Source of the DNA: CAYOEZ01 sp964402955
GTDB lineage: Bacteria; Chloroflexota; DTOL01; DAOUCN01
Direction of reading: 5' to 3'
Length of the DNA: 32,292 nt
Assembly (NCBI GenBank): GCA_964402955.1
Contig: CAYOEZ010000025.1
Location: 1 to 32,292, forward strand
In this document: positions 8,235-16,590 of the stretch, piece by piece
Position numbering within the stretch: the first letter of the stretch is position 1
Layout: the number at the start of each line of letters is the position of its first letter
Program-made: the position numbers and the translations under genes
Notes under the pieces: generated by a model
Databases searched by the model: none
The model's input: the letters and a program-made list of their open reading frames with translations, nothing else
Told to the model about the DNA's origin: nothing

Positions 8235-8975
8235 ATGGCACAGGGGACATTCCATGTCGGCACATCGGGTTGGAGCTACATTCATTGGGGCGGCATCTTC
8301 TACCCCGCTGGCTTGCCCGCGTCGCGCCGCTTTGGCTATTACACCAGCCGTTTTTCCACAGTTGAACTGAACAACACGTTTTATCATCTGCCTGTGCCTG
8401 ACGTCTTTGAGAAATGGGCAGCGCAGGCGCCGCCTGGCTTCATCTATGCGCTCAAGGCGAACCAGTTCATCACGCACATGAAGAGACTGCGCGAGCCTGA
8501 CGAGCCGGTGCGGCGCTTTCTGGAGCGAGCGCGGCTGCTCGGCGAACACCTGGGGCCGATTCTTTACCAGTTGCCGCCGCGTTTCCCGCCCGAGTACGAG
8601 CGCCTGGAGCACTTTCTGTCAATCTTGCCGCCGGACCTGACGCACGCCGTCGAATTCCGCGACGCGCGCTGGCTGAATCACACGGTGCTAACCATGTTGA
8701 AGGAGTATAAGGTAGGCCTGTGCCTGGCCGATATGCCGGGCAAGGACAGCCCACTGTGGGCAACCAGCGACACAGTCTACGTGCGCTTCCACGGCAACGA
8801 GGTGCTCTATGGCGACTCCTATACGAGTGATGAGCTTGCGCTGTGGGCGGCGCGACTGGCCTTTTTCGTCGCCGAAGGGCGCAATGCGTACGCCTATTTC
8901 AACAATGACATGGGCGCGTGCGCGGTGCAGAATGCGCTCGAGCTCAATCGTCTCATTGCTGACTGCATCAAGTAA
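8235..8975 (+). CDS. DUF72 (YecE-like) family protein (246 aa)
   Basis: The protein starts MAQGTFHVGTSGWSYIHWGGIFYP, the typical DUF72 opening (G.SGW.Y..W.G.FYP). It continues with TVELNNTFYHLPVPDVFEKWAAQAPPGFIYALKANQFITHMKRL, the family core in a TIM-barrel-like fold. Later blocks, AVEFRDARWL, YVRFHGN and AYAYFNND, are also family hallmarks. The biochemical function is not established; the fold resembles endonuclease-IV/sugar-isomerase-type barrels. The ATG at 8235 lies 6 nt after GGAGGAGG (8221-8228). It is the first gene of a probable four-gene operon: rimO starts 51 bp downstream. Confidence 0.92.
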   Translation: MAQGTFHVGTSGWSYIHWGGIFYPAGLPASRRFGYYTSRFSTVELNNTFYHLPVPDVFEKWAAQAPPGFIYALKANQFITHMKRLREPDEPVRRFLERARLLGEHLGPILYQLPPRFPPEYERLEHFLSILPPDLTHAVEFRDARWLNHTVLTMLKEYKVGLCLADMPGKDSPLWATSDTVYVRFHGNEVLYGDSYTSDELALWAARLAFFVAEGRNAYAYFNNDMGACAVQNALELNRLIADCIK

Positions 8976-9026
8976 ACCACGTTGGTGGTAGACGCCAGCC
9001 ACAACTTCAGAGAGAAAGGCGCTTCA

Positions 9027-10370
9027 TTGTCCATTCGTTTTCACATCACCACCATGGGCTGTCCCAAAAACGTCGTCGATTCGGAAAGCATGACCTTGCT
9101 GCTCGAGCAAGCCGGACATCGCGAGAGCAGCGAGCAGCAAGCCGATATTGTCATCGTCAACACCTGCGGCTTCATCGATGCGGCCAAGAAGGAATCGCTG
9201 GCCGAGATTCGTGCCGCCTTGCGGCGCAAGCGGCCGGCTCAGGCGCTGATCGCCGCCGGATGCCTGGTGCAGCGCTACGAAAACGAAATCGTGCAGCAGG
9301 TTGCGGGGCTGGATGGCGTGCTTAGCACGCGCCACTGCGACGGGATTGTTGGCGTCGTTGAGCAGGTAGCGGCCGTGCGGGGGTGGGAGCGCGAAAGGCC
9401 TGAAACGAGCGAAGGACACGAAAGCCGCTCCCCGCGCCAACCCCGCGCCAGCGCCTACATCAAGATTGCCGACGGCTGTGACCGGTCCTGCGCCTTCTGT
9501 ACGATTCCCTCGATCAAAGGCGACTACGCCAGTCGCACGGTGGCTGCCATCGTTGCCGATGCACAACGCCTGGCGGCGGAAGGGGCGCAGGAGCTTGTGA
9601 TGGTGGCGCAGGAAACGTCGGCCTACGGCGCCGATCGTGGCGAGCGCAATGGGCTGGGTGATCTGCTGCCACTGGTGGCCGCTGCTGTGCCCGGCGTGCC
9701 CTGGCTGCGCTTTCTCTACACCTACCCGACGACTGTGACGCCCCGGCTGATCGAGACCTGGGCCGGGCTGCCGCAGGTGGTGCGCTATCTGGACATGCCG
9801 TTGCAGCATGCTCATCCTGATGTGTTGCGTCGTATGCGCCGGCCCCATGACATAGACCACACCGTGCGCATGCTGGCCGACTTGCGCGCGGCGTTGCCGG
9901 GCCTGGCTCTGCGCACCACATTCATCGTCGGCTACCCGGGTGAGACGGAGGCCGAGTTCAAGTCGCTGCTCGACTTCATGAGCGCAGTGCGTTTCGATAA
10001 TGTCGGCGTCTTCACCTATTCGCCGGAAGAGGGAACTCCGGCGGCGGTGATGCCCGGCCAGGTGCTGGCCCGTCTGCGCAAAGAGCGTTACCGCCGGGCG
10101 ATGCTGCACCAGCAGCGCATATCGCTGGCGATCAACCAGGAGTTCGTGGGCAAAACGCTGGCTATGCTTGTCGAGGGGCTTGCCGACGAGCGGACTGAGC
10201 ATTCCGGAAAGGGTGCGGCGACTGAGCCTGTCCTGGTTGGCCGCTCCTATCGCCATGCGCCGGAGATCGATGGCCTGGTTTTTGCCCGCGGCAAGGCCGG
10301 GGTGGGGCAAATAGTCTCTGTTCGTATCACGGAGGCGACCGAGTACGACTTGTGGGGGACGGTTGAGTAG
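9027..10370 (+). CDS. rimO: Ribosomal protein S12 methylthiotransferase RimO (447 aa)
   Basis: A radical-SAM enzyme with two iron-sulfur clusters that methylthiolates an aspartate of ribosomal protein uS12. The order is: an N-terminal UPF0004 domain with the RimO-specific MGCPKNVVDSE and NTCGFIDAAKKES (first-cluster cysteines); the radical-SAM core with CDRSCAFC (Cys151, 155, 158); then a C-terminal TRAM domain (LVGRSYRHAPEIDGLVF). MGCPKN..DSE separates it from MiaB and MtaB. The linker before the radical-SAM domain is rather long and charged. I chose the TTG at 9027 because AAAGG (9015-9019) precedes it at 7 nt and MSIRFHITTMGCPKN is the normal family start; the TTG at 8982 is not supported by a site. 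The long minus-strand frame over it is a shadow. Confidence 0.96.
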   Translation: MSIRFHITTMGCPKNVVDSESMTLLLEQAGHRESSEQQADIVIVNTCGFIDAAKKESLAEIRAALRRKRPAQALIAAGCLVQRYENEIVQQVAGLDGVLSTRHCDGIVGVVEQVAAVRGWERERPETSEGHESRSPRQPRASAYIKIADGCDRSCAFCTIPSIKGDYASRTVAAIVADAQRLAAEGAQELVMVAQETSAYGADRGERNGLGDLLPLVAAAVPGVPWLRFLYTYPTTVTPRLIETWAGLPQVVRYLDMPLQHAHPDVLRRMRRPHDIDHTVRMLADLRAALPGLALRTTFIVGYPGETEAEFKSLLDFMSAVRFDNVGVFTYSPEEGTPAAVMPGQVLARLRKERYRRAMLHQQRISLAINQEFVGKTLAMLVEGLADERTEHSGKGAATEPVLVGRSYRHAPEIDGLVFARGKAGVGQIVSVRITEATEYDLWGTVE

Positions 10371-10417
10371 GGAGTAGGCGGCAGGGAGCAGGGAGAGAAC
10401 GTCGGGAGGGATTGACT

Positions 10418-10990
10418 GTGGACATTGCGCACGATAAGCAGCGAGCGATGGCTCTGCTGCGCGAGTACACGAAAAACGAGAACCTGGTGAAGCACGGGCT
10501 GTCTGTGGCGGCTGCGATGCGCTTCTACGCCGAGAAATTCGGCGAAGACGCGGACAAGTGGGAGATCGCCGGTATTCTGCACGATTTTGACTACGAGATT
10601 CATCCCACGCTCGACGAGCACCCGCAGGCCGGCGAGCCAATCTTGCGCGAGCACGGCTACCCGGACGATATCATTTATGCCATCATGGCGCATGGCATAC
10701 ACCTCGGGTTGCCGTTCAAGAGCAAGATGGACAAGACGCTGTGGGCGGTGGATGAGCTGACCGGGTTCGTGACGGCGGCCGCACTGGTGCGGCCCAACAA
10801 GAGCATCATGGAGCTGGAAGCCAACTCTGTGCGCAAGAAGATGAAGGACAAGGCGTTTGCCCGCGCCGTGCGGCGCGAAGACATCACAGGCGGCGCTGAA
10901 CAACTGGAGCTGCCGCTGGAAGAGCATATCGCCAACGTCATTGCTGCCATGCAGAAGATTGCGCCGGAACTGGGTTTGGCGGGATCGTAG
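10418..10990 (+). CDS. HD-domain metal-dependent phosphohydrolase-like protein (190 aa)
   Basis: The metal-binding HD signature is visible as AGILHDFDYE (His55-Asp56), preceded by a first histidine in KHGLSVAAAM and followed by DEHPQAGEPILREHGYPDDIIYAIMAHG, which supplies further His ligands. It is a stand-alone HD domain, so hydrolysis of a phosphate ester or nucleotide is likely but the substrate is unknown. The GTG at 10418 lies 7 nt after GGGAGGG (10404-10410); the TTG at 10412 would be too close to that site. It lies 47 bp after rimO and 15 bp before the sortase gene, so all four genes are probably one transcript. Confidence 0.85.
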   Translation: MDIAHDKQRAMALLREYTKNENLVKHGLSVAAAMRFYAEKFGEDADKWEIAGILHDFDYEIHPTLDEHPQAGEPILREHGYPDDIIYAIMAHGIHLGLPFKSKMDKTLWAVDELTGFVTAAALVRPNKSIMELEANSVRKKMKDKAFARAVRREDITGGAEQLELPLEEHIANVIAAMQKIAPELGLAGS

Positions 10991-11005
10991 CCTAAAGGGG
11001 TTCTC

Positions 11006-11911
11006 ATGTCCAGCAAAGAAGGCCGCTCGTCGCTGCGGGCGCGAGCGGCTAGGGTTCCCAAGCACTATGGACCCTACGCAACCAAGGAAGAAGGCCGCTC
11101 GTCGCTGCGGGCACGGGCGACCGCACACATAGCGACGCTGCTTGTCGCTGCCGGTGTGCTGCTGCTGGCGGCGGCTGGCGCAATGCAACTCTACGCGCTC
11201 TATGCCCAGATGCACTGGGCAAGTGAGCAGCGAGCGCTGAGCACGCAATTTCTGTCGGTTCCGACGCAGATGGTGCAGGACGCAGCGGACATTGCGCTGC
11301 CGGCGCCGACTGCCCAACCATCTTCTACTGCCACCCCACCTCCCACTGCCGAGGCGACGGTGACCCCCGCTGTCGGCGCGCCAACTCCTGATTCGCAGCC
11401 TTCTCCGACGCCTGTGATCGTACCCACCCGCACGCCCACGCCGCTCCCGCCCGTTCCGAGCGATCCGGGCCAACTGATCGTTGCCAAGCTTAACCTGACG
11501 GCGAAAATCGTTACCGTGCCGGTGGTGAAGGGCCAGTGGGACATTTCGAAGCTTGTCTACGAGGTGGGGTTGCTGGCTGGAACCGGCTTTCCCGGGCAGC
11601 CGGGCAATGCCGCCCTGTCCGGTCATGCTACGCTCCTGAGGCGGGGTAACGGGCCGTTCCGTTGGCTGGAGAAGTTGGCGCTGGATGATGAGATCATCGT
11701 ACAGCAAGACAACACGCGCTATATCTACCGCGTGAGCGGATCGAAAGTCGTCCTGCCCAGCGATGTGACAGTGCTTGCGCCGACAGAGACGCCGACGCTC
11801 ACCCTTATTACCTGCACCGACTGGGACTTCCTCAAAGCGGACTATATGAAGCGACTGATTGTCACGGCGACGCTGGTCGGTCAGCGCACGATTACGCCGC
11901 CGCGCACGTAA
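11006..11911 (+). CDS. Sortase-family transpeptidase with Thr/Pro-rich linker (301 aa)
   Basis: A membrane-anchored cysteine transpeptidase that should attach exported proteins to the cell envelope or process them. A cytoplasmic N-terminus of about 40 residues carries an in-frame duplicated motif EGRSSLRARA. A membrane helix spans about residues 42-66. A Pro/Thr linker (PTAQPSSTATPPPTAEATVTP...) follows, then a sortase fold with the catalytic triad His207 (LSGHAT), Cys270 (LITC) and Arg283 (KRLIV). The subclass cannot be fixed by eye; the spacing fits class D/E/F. The ATG at 11006 is 5 nt after AAAGGGG. No LPXTG protein is seen in the window; two large surface proteins here carry instead a short LP-containing hydrophobic motif. 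Confidence 0.9.
   Translation: MSSKEGRSSLRARAARVPKHYGPYATKEEGRSSLRARATAHIATLLVAAGVLLLAAAGAMQLYALYAQMHWASEQRALSTQFLSVPTQMVQDAADIALPAPTAQPSSTATPPPTAEATVTPAVGAPTPDSQPSPTPVIVPTRTPTPLPPVPSDPGQLIVAKLNLTAKIVTVPVVKGQWDISKLVYEVGLLAGTGFPGQPGNAALSGHATLLRRGNGPFRWLEKLALDDEIIVQQDNTRYIYRVSGSKVVLPSDVTVLAPTETPTLTLITCTDWDFLKADYMKRLIVTATLVGQRTITPPRT
11016..11112 (+). repeat. 25-bp perfect direct repeat, 72 bp apart, in the sortase 5' end
   Basis: The same 25 bases occur at 11016-11040 and 11088-11112. The 72-bp offset is 24 codons, so the reading frame is kept and the protein gains a second EGRSSLRARA motif. The copies are identical at DNA level while their flanks have diverged, which suggests recent duplication or insertion of a short dispersed sequence. 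Confidence 0.75.
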
Positions 11912-11919
11912 GCAACGTC

Positions 11920-11948
11920 TTGATTTGCGTTGCCGGACAGGGTATACT
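11920..11948 (+). promoter_or_regulatory. sigma70-like promoter of the hyuA-hyuB-VIT operon
   Basis: TTGATT (11920-11925), 17-bp spacer, TATACT (11943-11948). It starts 8 bp after the sortase stop. The predicted transcript begins near 11955, which excludes the TTG at 11920 as the translation start of the next gene. Confidence 0.65.
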
Positions 11949-11967
11949 ACCGCCAATCGGCACGACA

Positions 11968-14049
11968 ATGAGAGAGAACATGCTGCTTGGGGTTGATGTT
12001 GGCGGTACATTCACTGACTTTGCTCTCCTGAAGGACGGGCAGCTTCTCACCTACAAGCTGCCGACGACGACGAAGGACCAGGCGCTGGCTTTCCTGGCCG
12101 GCGTGCGCGAACTGGGCGTCGGTGAGGGCGCACACGTCGTGCACGGTTCGACGGTGGCGACGAATGCGCTGCTCGAGCGTAAGGGCGCCATCACGGCGCT
12201 GATCACCACGAAGGGCTTCGCCGATGTACTGGAGATCGGGCGGCAGAACCGGCCTCAGTTGTATGCGCTGGTCGGCCGCCGCCTACCCCCGCTCGTTCCC
12301 ACCGAGCTGCGCTACGAGGTCAATGAACGCGTCGACGCGCAGGGCAACGTGCTGCAGGCGCTCGACGTCGCCGAGCTTTCTCCTATCGTGGAAGACATGC
12401 TGAGCAAGGGTGTCGAGGCCGTGGCGGTGTGTCTGTTGTTCTCTTTCCTCAGGCCCGGACACGAGCAGGCCATCGGCGAGATTCTGCGCCGCGATGGTAA
12501 GCATCGTCTTCCCCATGTGTCATTATCCTCCGTCATCCTGCCGGAATACCGCGAGTATGAACGCACGAGCACGACGGTGATTAATGCCTATGTCGCCCCC
12601 CTCTTGGCGCGCTATCTCGGCCATCTCAGCGACGAATTGCGCGGCCAGGGCATCAATGATCTGCAGTTGATGCAATCGTCGGGCGGGGTGATGGGCGTCG
12701 ACGTGGCCAGAGAGACGCCGGCACGGCTGGTGCTGTCGGGGCCGGCTGCCGGCGTGCGCGGAGCCTATCACGTGGCGCGGCGGGCCGGGTTTTCGCAGCT
12801 CATCACGTTCGACATGGGCGGCACCTCCACCGATGTCTCGCTCTTGCCCGGGCGCATCCAGGCGACGGCGGAGCAAAATGTGGCCGGGCTGCCCCTGCGT
12901 CTGCCCATGATCGACATCCACACGGTCGGGGCCGGCGGTGGGTCACTGGCGCGTGTCGATAGCGGTGGGGCGCTGCGCGTGGGGCCGCAGAGCGCCGGCG
13001 CTGAGCCGGGGCCGGTGTGCTATGGTCGCGGCGGCGTCATTCCCACCGTGACCGATGCCAATCTCGTGCTGGGACGGCTTTCCAGCGCCGACTTTCTGGG
13101 CGGGCGCATGAGCCTGGATGTTGGCGCCAGCCAGTCTGCGCTGGACGGTTTGGGCCGGGCGATGCACGCTGACCCGGTGACGGCAGCGCTTGGAGTTGTT
13201 CGTGTCGCCAACGCCACCATGGAGCGTGCCATGCGCGCCATCTCGGTTGAACGCGGTTTCGACCCGCGCCAGTTCACGCTGGTCGGCTTTGGCGGCGCTG
13301 GTCCGCTGCACGCCTGCGAGCTCGCCGATGCGCTGGACATTGAGAGTGTGTTCATTCCGCGTTATCCCGGCATACTGTGCGCACTCGGCCTGCTCGTCGC
13401 CGACCTCACGCAGGATGTCTCCCGCACGGTGCTGCTGCCACTGGCCGAGGCGACGCCGGATGCGCTGGCGGGCCGCTTCCTGCCCATGCTGCAAGACGGC
13501 ATCGCGGCCATGACGGCGCAAAGCATGCCGCCCGGGCGTATCAGTGTCGAACTGAGCATGGATATGCGCTACGTCGGCCAATCGTTCGAGATCACCGTGC
13601 CCGTGGGACGGGCGGCGGCGCGTACGGTCGCGGGCGGCTCCCTGCCGGGCATCGTGCCCGATCTGCCGGTGATTGCCGGGCGCTTTCACCGCCGGCACCG
13701 CCAGCGCTACGGCCACGCCAGCCCCGACCAGCCGGTCGAGATCGTCAATCTGCGTGTGAAAGTGATTGGTCGTACCGACAAGCCGGTCTTCACAGAGGAG
13801 CCGGAACAGGGCGAAGACGCAAGCGCGGCAATCATCCGCCGCGCTGATGTCGTCTTCGCCGCCGGCCAGAGTATGGCGACGCCGGTGTATGAGCGCACGC
13901 TCTTGCGGCCGGGCTATCGCATCGCCGGCCCGGCTATCGTTGTCCAGACTGATGCGACGACCGTGATCCCGTCGGGGTGGCAGGCGCGGGTGGACGGCTA
14001 TCACAATCTTGTCTTGAAGAACAGGTCATTGAGGCCTTATGACAGTTGA
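11968..14049 (+). CDS. hyuA: Hydantoinase/oxoprolinase family, subunit A (ATP-binding; ~693 aa)
   Basis: The A subunit of an ATP-dependent amidohydrolase or carboxylase of the hydantoinase / 5-oxoprolinase / acetone carboxylase family; it uses ATP to phosphorylate the substrate. The ASKHA-type ATPase motifs are seen: GVDVGGTFTDFALL near the N-terminus, HGSTVATNALLERKG, then FDMGGTSTDVSLL and GAGGGSLA, and the GAEPGPVCYGRGG..TVTDANLVLGRL block. The length is normal for the bacterial A subunit. I place the start at the ATG at 11968, just downstream of the mapped promoter; the ATG at 11980, with GAGAG at 11972-11976, is an equal alternative. It overlaps hyuB by 11 bp (translational coupling). 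Substrate cannot be told from sequence: hydantoins, 5-oxoproline and ketones are all possible. Confidence 0.92.
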   Translation: MRENMLLGVDVGGTFTDFALLKDGQLLTYKLPTTTKDQALAFLAGVRELGVGEGAHVVHGSTVATNALLERKGAITALITTKGFADVLEIGRQNRPQLYALVGRRLPPLVPTELRYEVNERVDAQGNVLQALDVAELSPIVEDMLSKGVEAVAVCLLFSFLRPGHEQAIGEILRRDGKHRLPHVSLSSVILPEYREYERTSTTVINAYVAPLLARYLGHLSDELRGQGINDLQLMQSSGGVMGVDVARETPARLVLSGPAAGVRGAYHVARRAGFSQLITFDMGGTSTDVSLLPGRIQATAEQNVAGLPLRLPMIDIHTVGAGGGSLARVDSGGALRVGPQSAGAEPGPVCYGRGGVIPTVTDANLVLGRLSSADFLGGRMSLDVGASQSALDGLGRAMHADPVTAALGVVRVANATMERAMRAISVERGFDPRQFTLVGFGGAGPLHACELADALDIESVFIPRYPGILCALGLLVADLTQDVSRTVLLPLAEATPDALAGRFLPMLQDGIAAMTAQSMPPGRISVELSMDMRYVGQSFEITVPVGRAAARTVAGGSLPGIVPDLPVIAGRFHRRHRQRYGHASPDQPVEIVNLRVKVIGRTDKPVFTEEPEQGEDASAAIIRRADVVFAAGQSMATPVYERTLLRPGYRIAGPAIVVQTDATTVIPSGWQARVDGYHNLVLKNRSLRPYDS

Positions 14050-15595
14050 TGCAACCTCGCTCGAAGTCTTCAAGAATCTGTTTTCCTCGATAGCCGAGGA
14101 AATGGGCACGGCGTTGCAGCGCACGGCCTACTCGCCGAACATCAAAGAGCGGCGCGATTTCTCGTGCGCGATCTTCGACGCGCAGGGGCGCATGGTCGCC
14201 CAGGCTGCGCACATTCCCGTGCACCTGGGAGCGATGCCCCTGGCTGTGGCCGCGGCGCGTGAGACGTGTACCTTGCATACCGGCGATATTGTTGTCCTCA
14301 ATGACCCCTATTTTGGGGGCACGCACCTTCCCGACATCACAATGGTCTCGCAGTGCCCTGCCGCCCCCGGCTTCTTCATCGCCAGCCGCGCCCACCACGC
14401 CGACGTCGGGGGTATGAGTCCCGGCTCGATGCCCCTGGCCACCGAGGTGTACCAGGAAGGGCTGATCATCCCGCCCATCAAGTTGGTGGAAGGCGGGCGC
14501 ATCAATCAGGGTGTGCTGGCGCTTATCTGCCGCAATGTGCGCACGCCGGACGAGCGGCGCGGTGACCTGGCGGCGCAGATTGCCGCCCAGCGCCTGGGCG
14601 AACGGCGCGTTGTTGAGGTATCTGCACGCTATACGCCTGTGCTGGTAGAGGAGCATTCGGCCGCGCTGCTGGCATACAGCGAGTGCATGATGCGCGATGC
14701 GATCCGGCAGATACCCGACGGCGTCTATGGCTTTGAGGACTGGTTGGATGACGACGGGCAGCAGGGCGCGCCGGTGCGCATTGTCGTGAACGTGACGATT
14801 TCCGGCGACCAGGCAATCGTGGACTTCACGGGCAGCGACGCCGAAAGCGCCGGCGGGCTCAATGCCGTCTATGCTGTGACCTGTTCGGCCGTGTACTACG
14901 TGTTCAAGTGCCTGGCCGGCGAGGACGTGCCGCCCAATCATGGCTGCTATGTGCCCATCCAGATCATTGCGCCGCCGGGAACGATCGTCAACCCGCGCCC
15001 GCCACATGCTGTCGCTGGCGGCAACGTGGAAACATCGCAGCGTCTTGTCGACTGCTTGCTGGGCGCGTTGGCGGTGGCCTTGCCCGGTCGCATCCCTTCT
15101 GCCAGCCAGGGAACGATGAACAACCTGACAGTGGGCGGCGTTGATCCGCGGCGCAACCGCTCGTATGCCTACTACGAGACGATTGGCGGCGGCATGGGCG
15201 CCGGGCCGGATGGCGACGGGCTGTCGGGCGTGCACGTGCACATGTCGAACACGCTGAACACGCCCATCGAGGCGTTAGAGTCACACTATCCGTTCCGCAT
15301 CACACGCTATGCGCTGCGCCGCGGTTCGGGCGGAGCGGGCAATCAACGCGGCGGTGACGGCTTGCTGCGCAGCATCATGTTTCTCGCGCCTGCCACCGTC
15401 ACGCTACTCACGGAGCGGCGCGTTTTCGCGCCCTACGCTTTGGCAGGCGGCGAGCCGGGAGCCGTTGGCCTGCAGCGTGTGAGTAATGGCGCGCAGCGTG
15501 ATCTGCCGGGCAAAGTGACGCTGAGTGTGCAGGCCGGCGACGAGTTAACGATCGAGACGCCAGGCGGCGGCGGTTGGGGGCCTGAGTTAGCGTGA
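14039..15595 (+). CDS. hyuB: Hydantoinase/oxoprolinase family, subunit B (518 aa)
   Basis: The B subunit that partners HyuA. The start MTVDATSLEVFKNLFSSIAEEMGTALQRTAYSPNIKERRDFSCAIFD is the standard family opening. NDPYFGGTHLPDITMV and HHADVGGMSPGSMP are conserved, likely metal or substrate-binding, blocks, and the protein ends with the typical TPGGGGWGPE tail. The length fits bacterial B subunits. The ATG at 14039 lies inside the end of hyuA, so the two should be made in equal amounts. The stop at 15593-15595 is 14 bp before the VIT-family gene, which has its own AAAGGAG in that gap. Confidence 0.93.
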   Translation: MTVDATSLEVFKNLFSSIAEEMGTALQRTAYSPNIKERRDFSCAIFDAQGRMVAQAAHIPVHLGAMPLAVAAARETCTLHTGDIVVLNDPYFGGTHLPDITMVSQCPAAPGFFIASRAHHADVGGMSPGSMPLATEVYQEGLIIPPIKLVEGGRINQGVLALICRNVRTPDERRGDLAAQIAAQRLGERRVVEVSARYTPVLVEEHSAALLAYSECMMRDAIRQIPDGVYGFEDWLDDDGQQGAPVRIVVNVTISGDQAIVDFTGSDAESAGGLNAVYAVTCSAVYYVFKCLAGEDVPPNHGCYVPIQIIAPPGTIVNPRPPHAVAGGNVETSQRLVDCLLGALAVALPGRIPSASQGTMNNLTVGGVDPRRNRSYAYYETIGGGMGAGPDGDGLSGVHVHMSNTLNTPIEALESHYPFRITRYALRRGSGGAGNQRGGDGLLRSIMFLAPATVTLLTERRVFAPYALAGGEPGAVGLQRVSNGAQRDLPGKVTLSVQAGDELTIETPGGGGWGPELA

Positions 15596-15609
15596 GAAAG
15601 GAGCAAACG

Positions 15610-16392
15610 ATGACCGCGCAGGATCCTGAAGAGGCGAAGAGAAAGTTGTACGCGCAGCCTGAGCACGCCGACAAGCGGCGGCTTGAGGACAACTATCACC
15701 AGCGCACCAGTGGGCTGTATCTAGGCGACATGATTTTTGGCGCCAATGACGGCATCGTCACCACATTTGCCGTCGTCGCTGGAGCATCTGGAGCGGCGCT
15801 GTCGTCTGTGGTTGTCGTCGTGCTGGGGTTCGCTAATCTGATGGGAGACGGGTTGTCGATGGGCATCGGTAACTACCTGGGGCGCAAGTCGGAGGCGTCT
15901 TACCAGAAGGCGCAGCGCGAAAAGGAACGCTTTGAAATTGAGCGCCTGCGTCAGGTCGAATTGGCCGAGACGGAGAGCATTTTGCGCGAGCGTGGCTACG
16001 CTGGCGCCGATCTGGACGTGGCCATGCGCGTGACGACCGCTGACGAGGAACGCTGGATTGATTTCATGATGCGCGACGAGCTGGGGATCGTGGAAGAGAA
16101 GACAGACAGCCCACTGGGGCACGGCGTGGCCACATACCTTGCCTTCATTGTGGCCGGGCTGATACCGTTGTTGCCGTACATTGTGCCGGGCCTGGGCGGC
16201 GCGCTGGCTCTGCCGCTCTCAATTGTGCTCACCGCGGCCACGCTTTTTGTGTCCGGGGCGTTGCGGGCGCGTGTCTATCCCATCCCCTGGTGGCGAGCGG
16301 GATTGGAGATGTTGGTTGTGGGTTCCCTGGCGGCGATTGCTGCTTTCACAGTCGGCAAGCTTGGGGAGGGTTTCGTCAACAGCATCCGCTGA
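15610..16392 (+). CDS. VIT1/CCC1-family Fe2+/Mn2+ transporter (260 aa)
   Basis: An inner-membrane divalent metal transporter of the VIT/CCC1 type. TM1 carries the family motif GLYLGDMIFGANDGIVTTFAVVAGASGA, and TM2 carries GFANLMGDGLSMGIGNYLGRKSE. A long charged cytoplasmic helical region at about residues 90-160 (EKERFEIERLRQVELAETESILRERGY) matches the metal-binding domain of plant VIT1, and three further membrane segments follow (about 170-250), giving the expected five. The ATG at 15610 is 6 nt after AAAGGAG (15597-15603); the GTG at 15592 is overridden by that site. It follows hyuB closely, so it is probably the last gene of the same transcript. Whether it moves Fe or Mn cannot be told. 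Confidence 0.92.
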   Translation: MTAQDPEEAKRKLYAQPEHADKRRLEDNYHQRTSGLYLGDMIFGANDGIVTTFAVVAGASGAALSSVVVVVLGFANLMGDGLSMGIGNYLGRKSEASYQKAQREKERFEIERLRQVELAETESILRERGYAGADLDVAMRVTTADEERWIDFMMRDELGIVEEKTDSPLGHGVATYLAFIVAGLIPLLPYIVPGLGGALALPLSIVLTAATLFVSGALRARVYPIPWWRAGLEMLVVGSLAAIAAFTVGKLGEGFVNSIR

Positions 16393-16438
16393 CACAGGGA
16401 GCGCGAACGATCACTGCTGAGACATTGCTGAATCTATG

Positions 16439-16466
16439 GTGGTGTTTACAACACTGCTCTTTATTT
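16439..16466 (+). terminator. Weak candidate intrinsic terminator after the VIT gene
   Basis: GTGGTGTT (16439-16446) and AACACTGC (16450-16457) form an 8-bp stem with two G-T pairs and a 3-nt loop, followed by TCTTTATTT. It lies between convergent genes where a terminator is expected. The stem is weak, so confidence is low. Confidence 0.35.
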
Positions 16467-16590
16467 GCTGCGACACTGGTGCTCATCATGCTGCGGCCTT
16501 CTGGCGTCACTGATGCGATGGCGGCGATCATCGCTCTTTCTCCTCGATGTGCGGCTCTGTGTCAGCAGGCTACAGCGTCACCCAGCGCCC

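Noticed and set aside
8143..8370. 75-codon TTG-initiated frame with a good GAGGAGG, overlapping the DUF72 gene
   Set aside because: It lies in a different phase over a conserved family domain and its translation is low in structure; the ribosome binding site may be chance or serve a non-coding leader.
9024..10640. 538-codon open frame on the minus strand
   Set aside because: It overlaps rimO completely and crosses into the HD gene; rimO has all signature motifs and a ribosome binding site.
10247..12010. 587-codon open frame on the minus strand
   Set aside because: An Arg/Gln-rich translation with no domain, covering the HD, sortase and hyuA start on the other strand; a GC-bias shadow.
12943..15241. 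Two long minus-strand frames (353 and 435 codons)
   Set aside because: Antisense of hyuA and hyuB, which are clear by motif and translational coupling.
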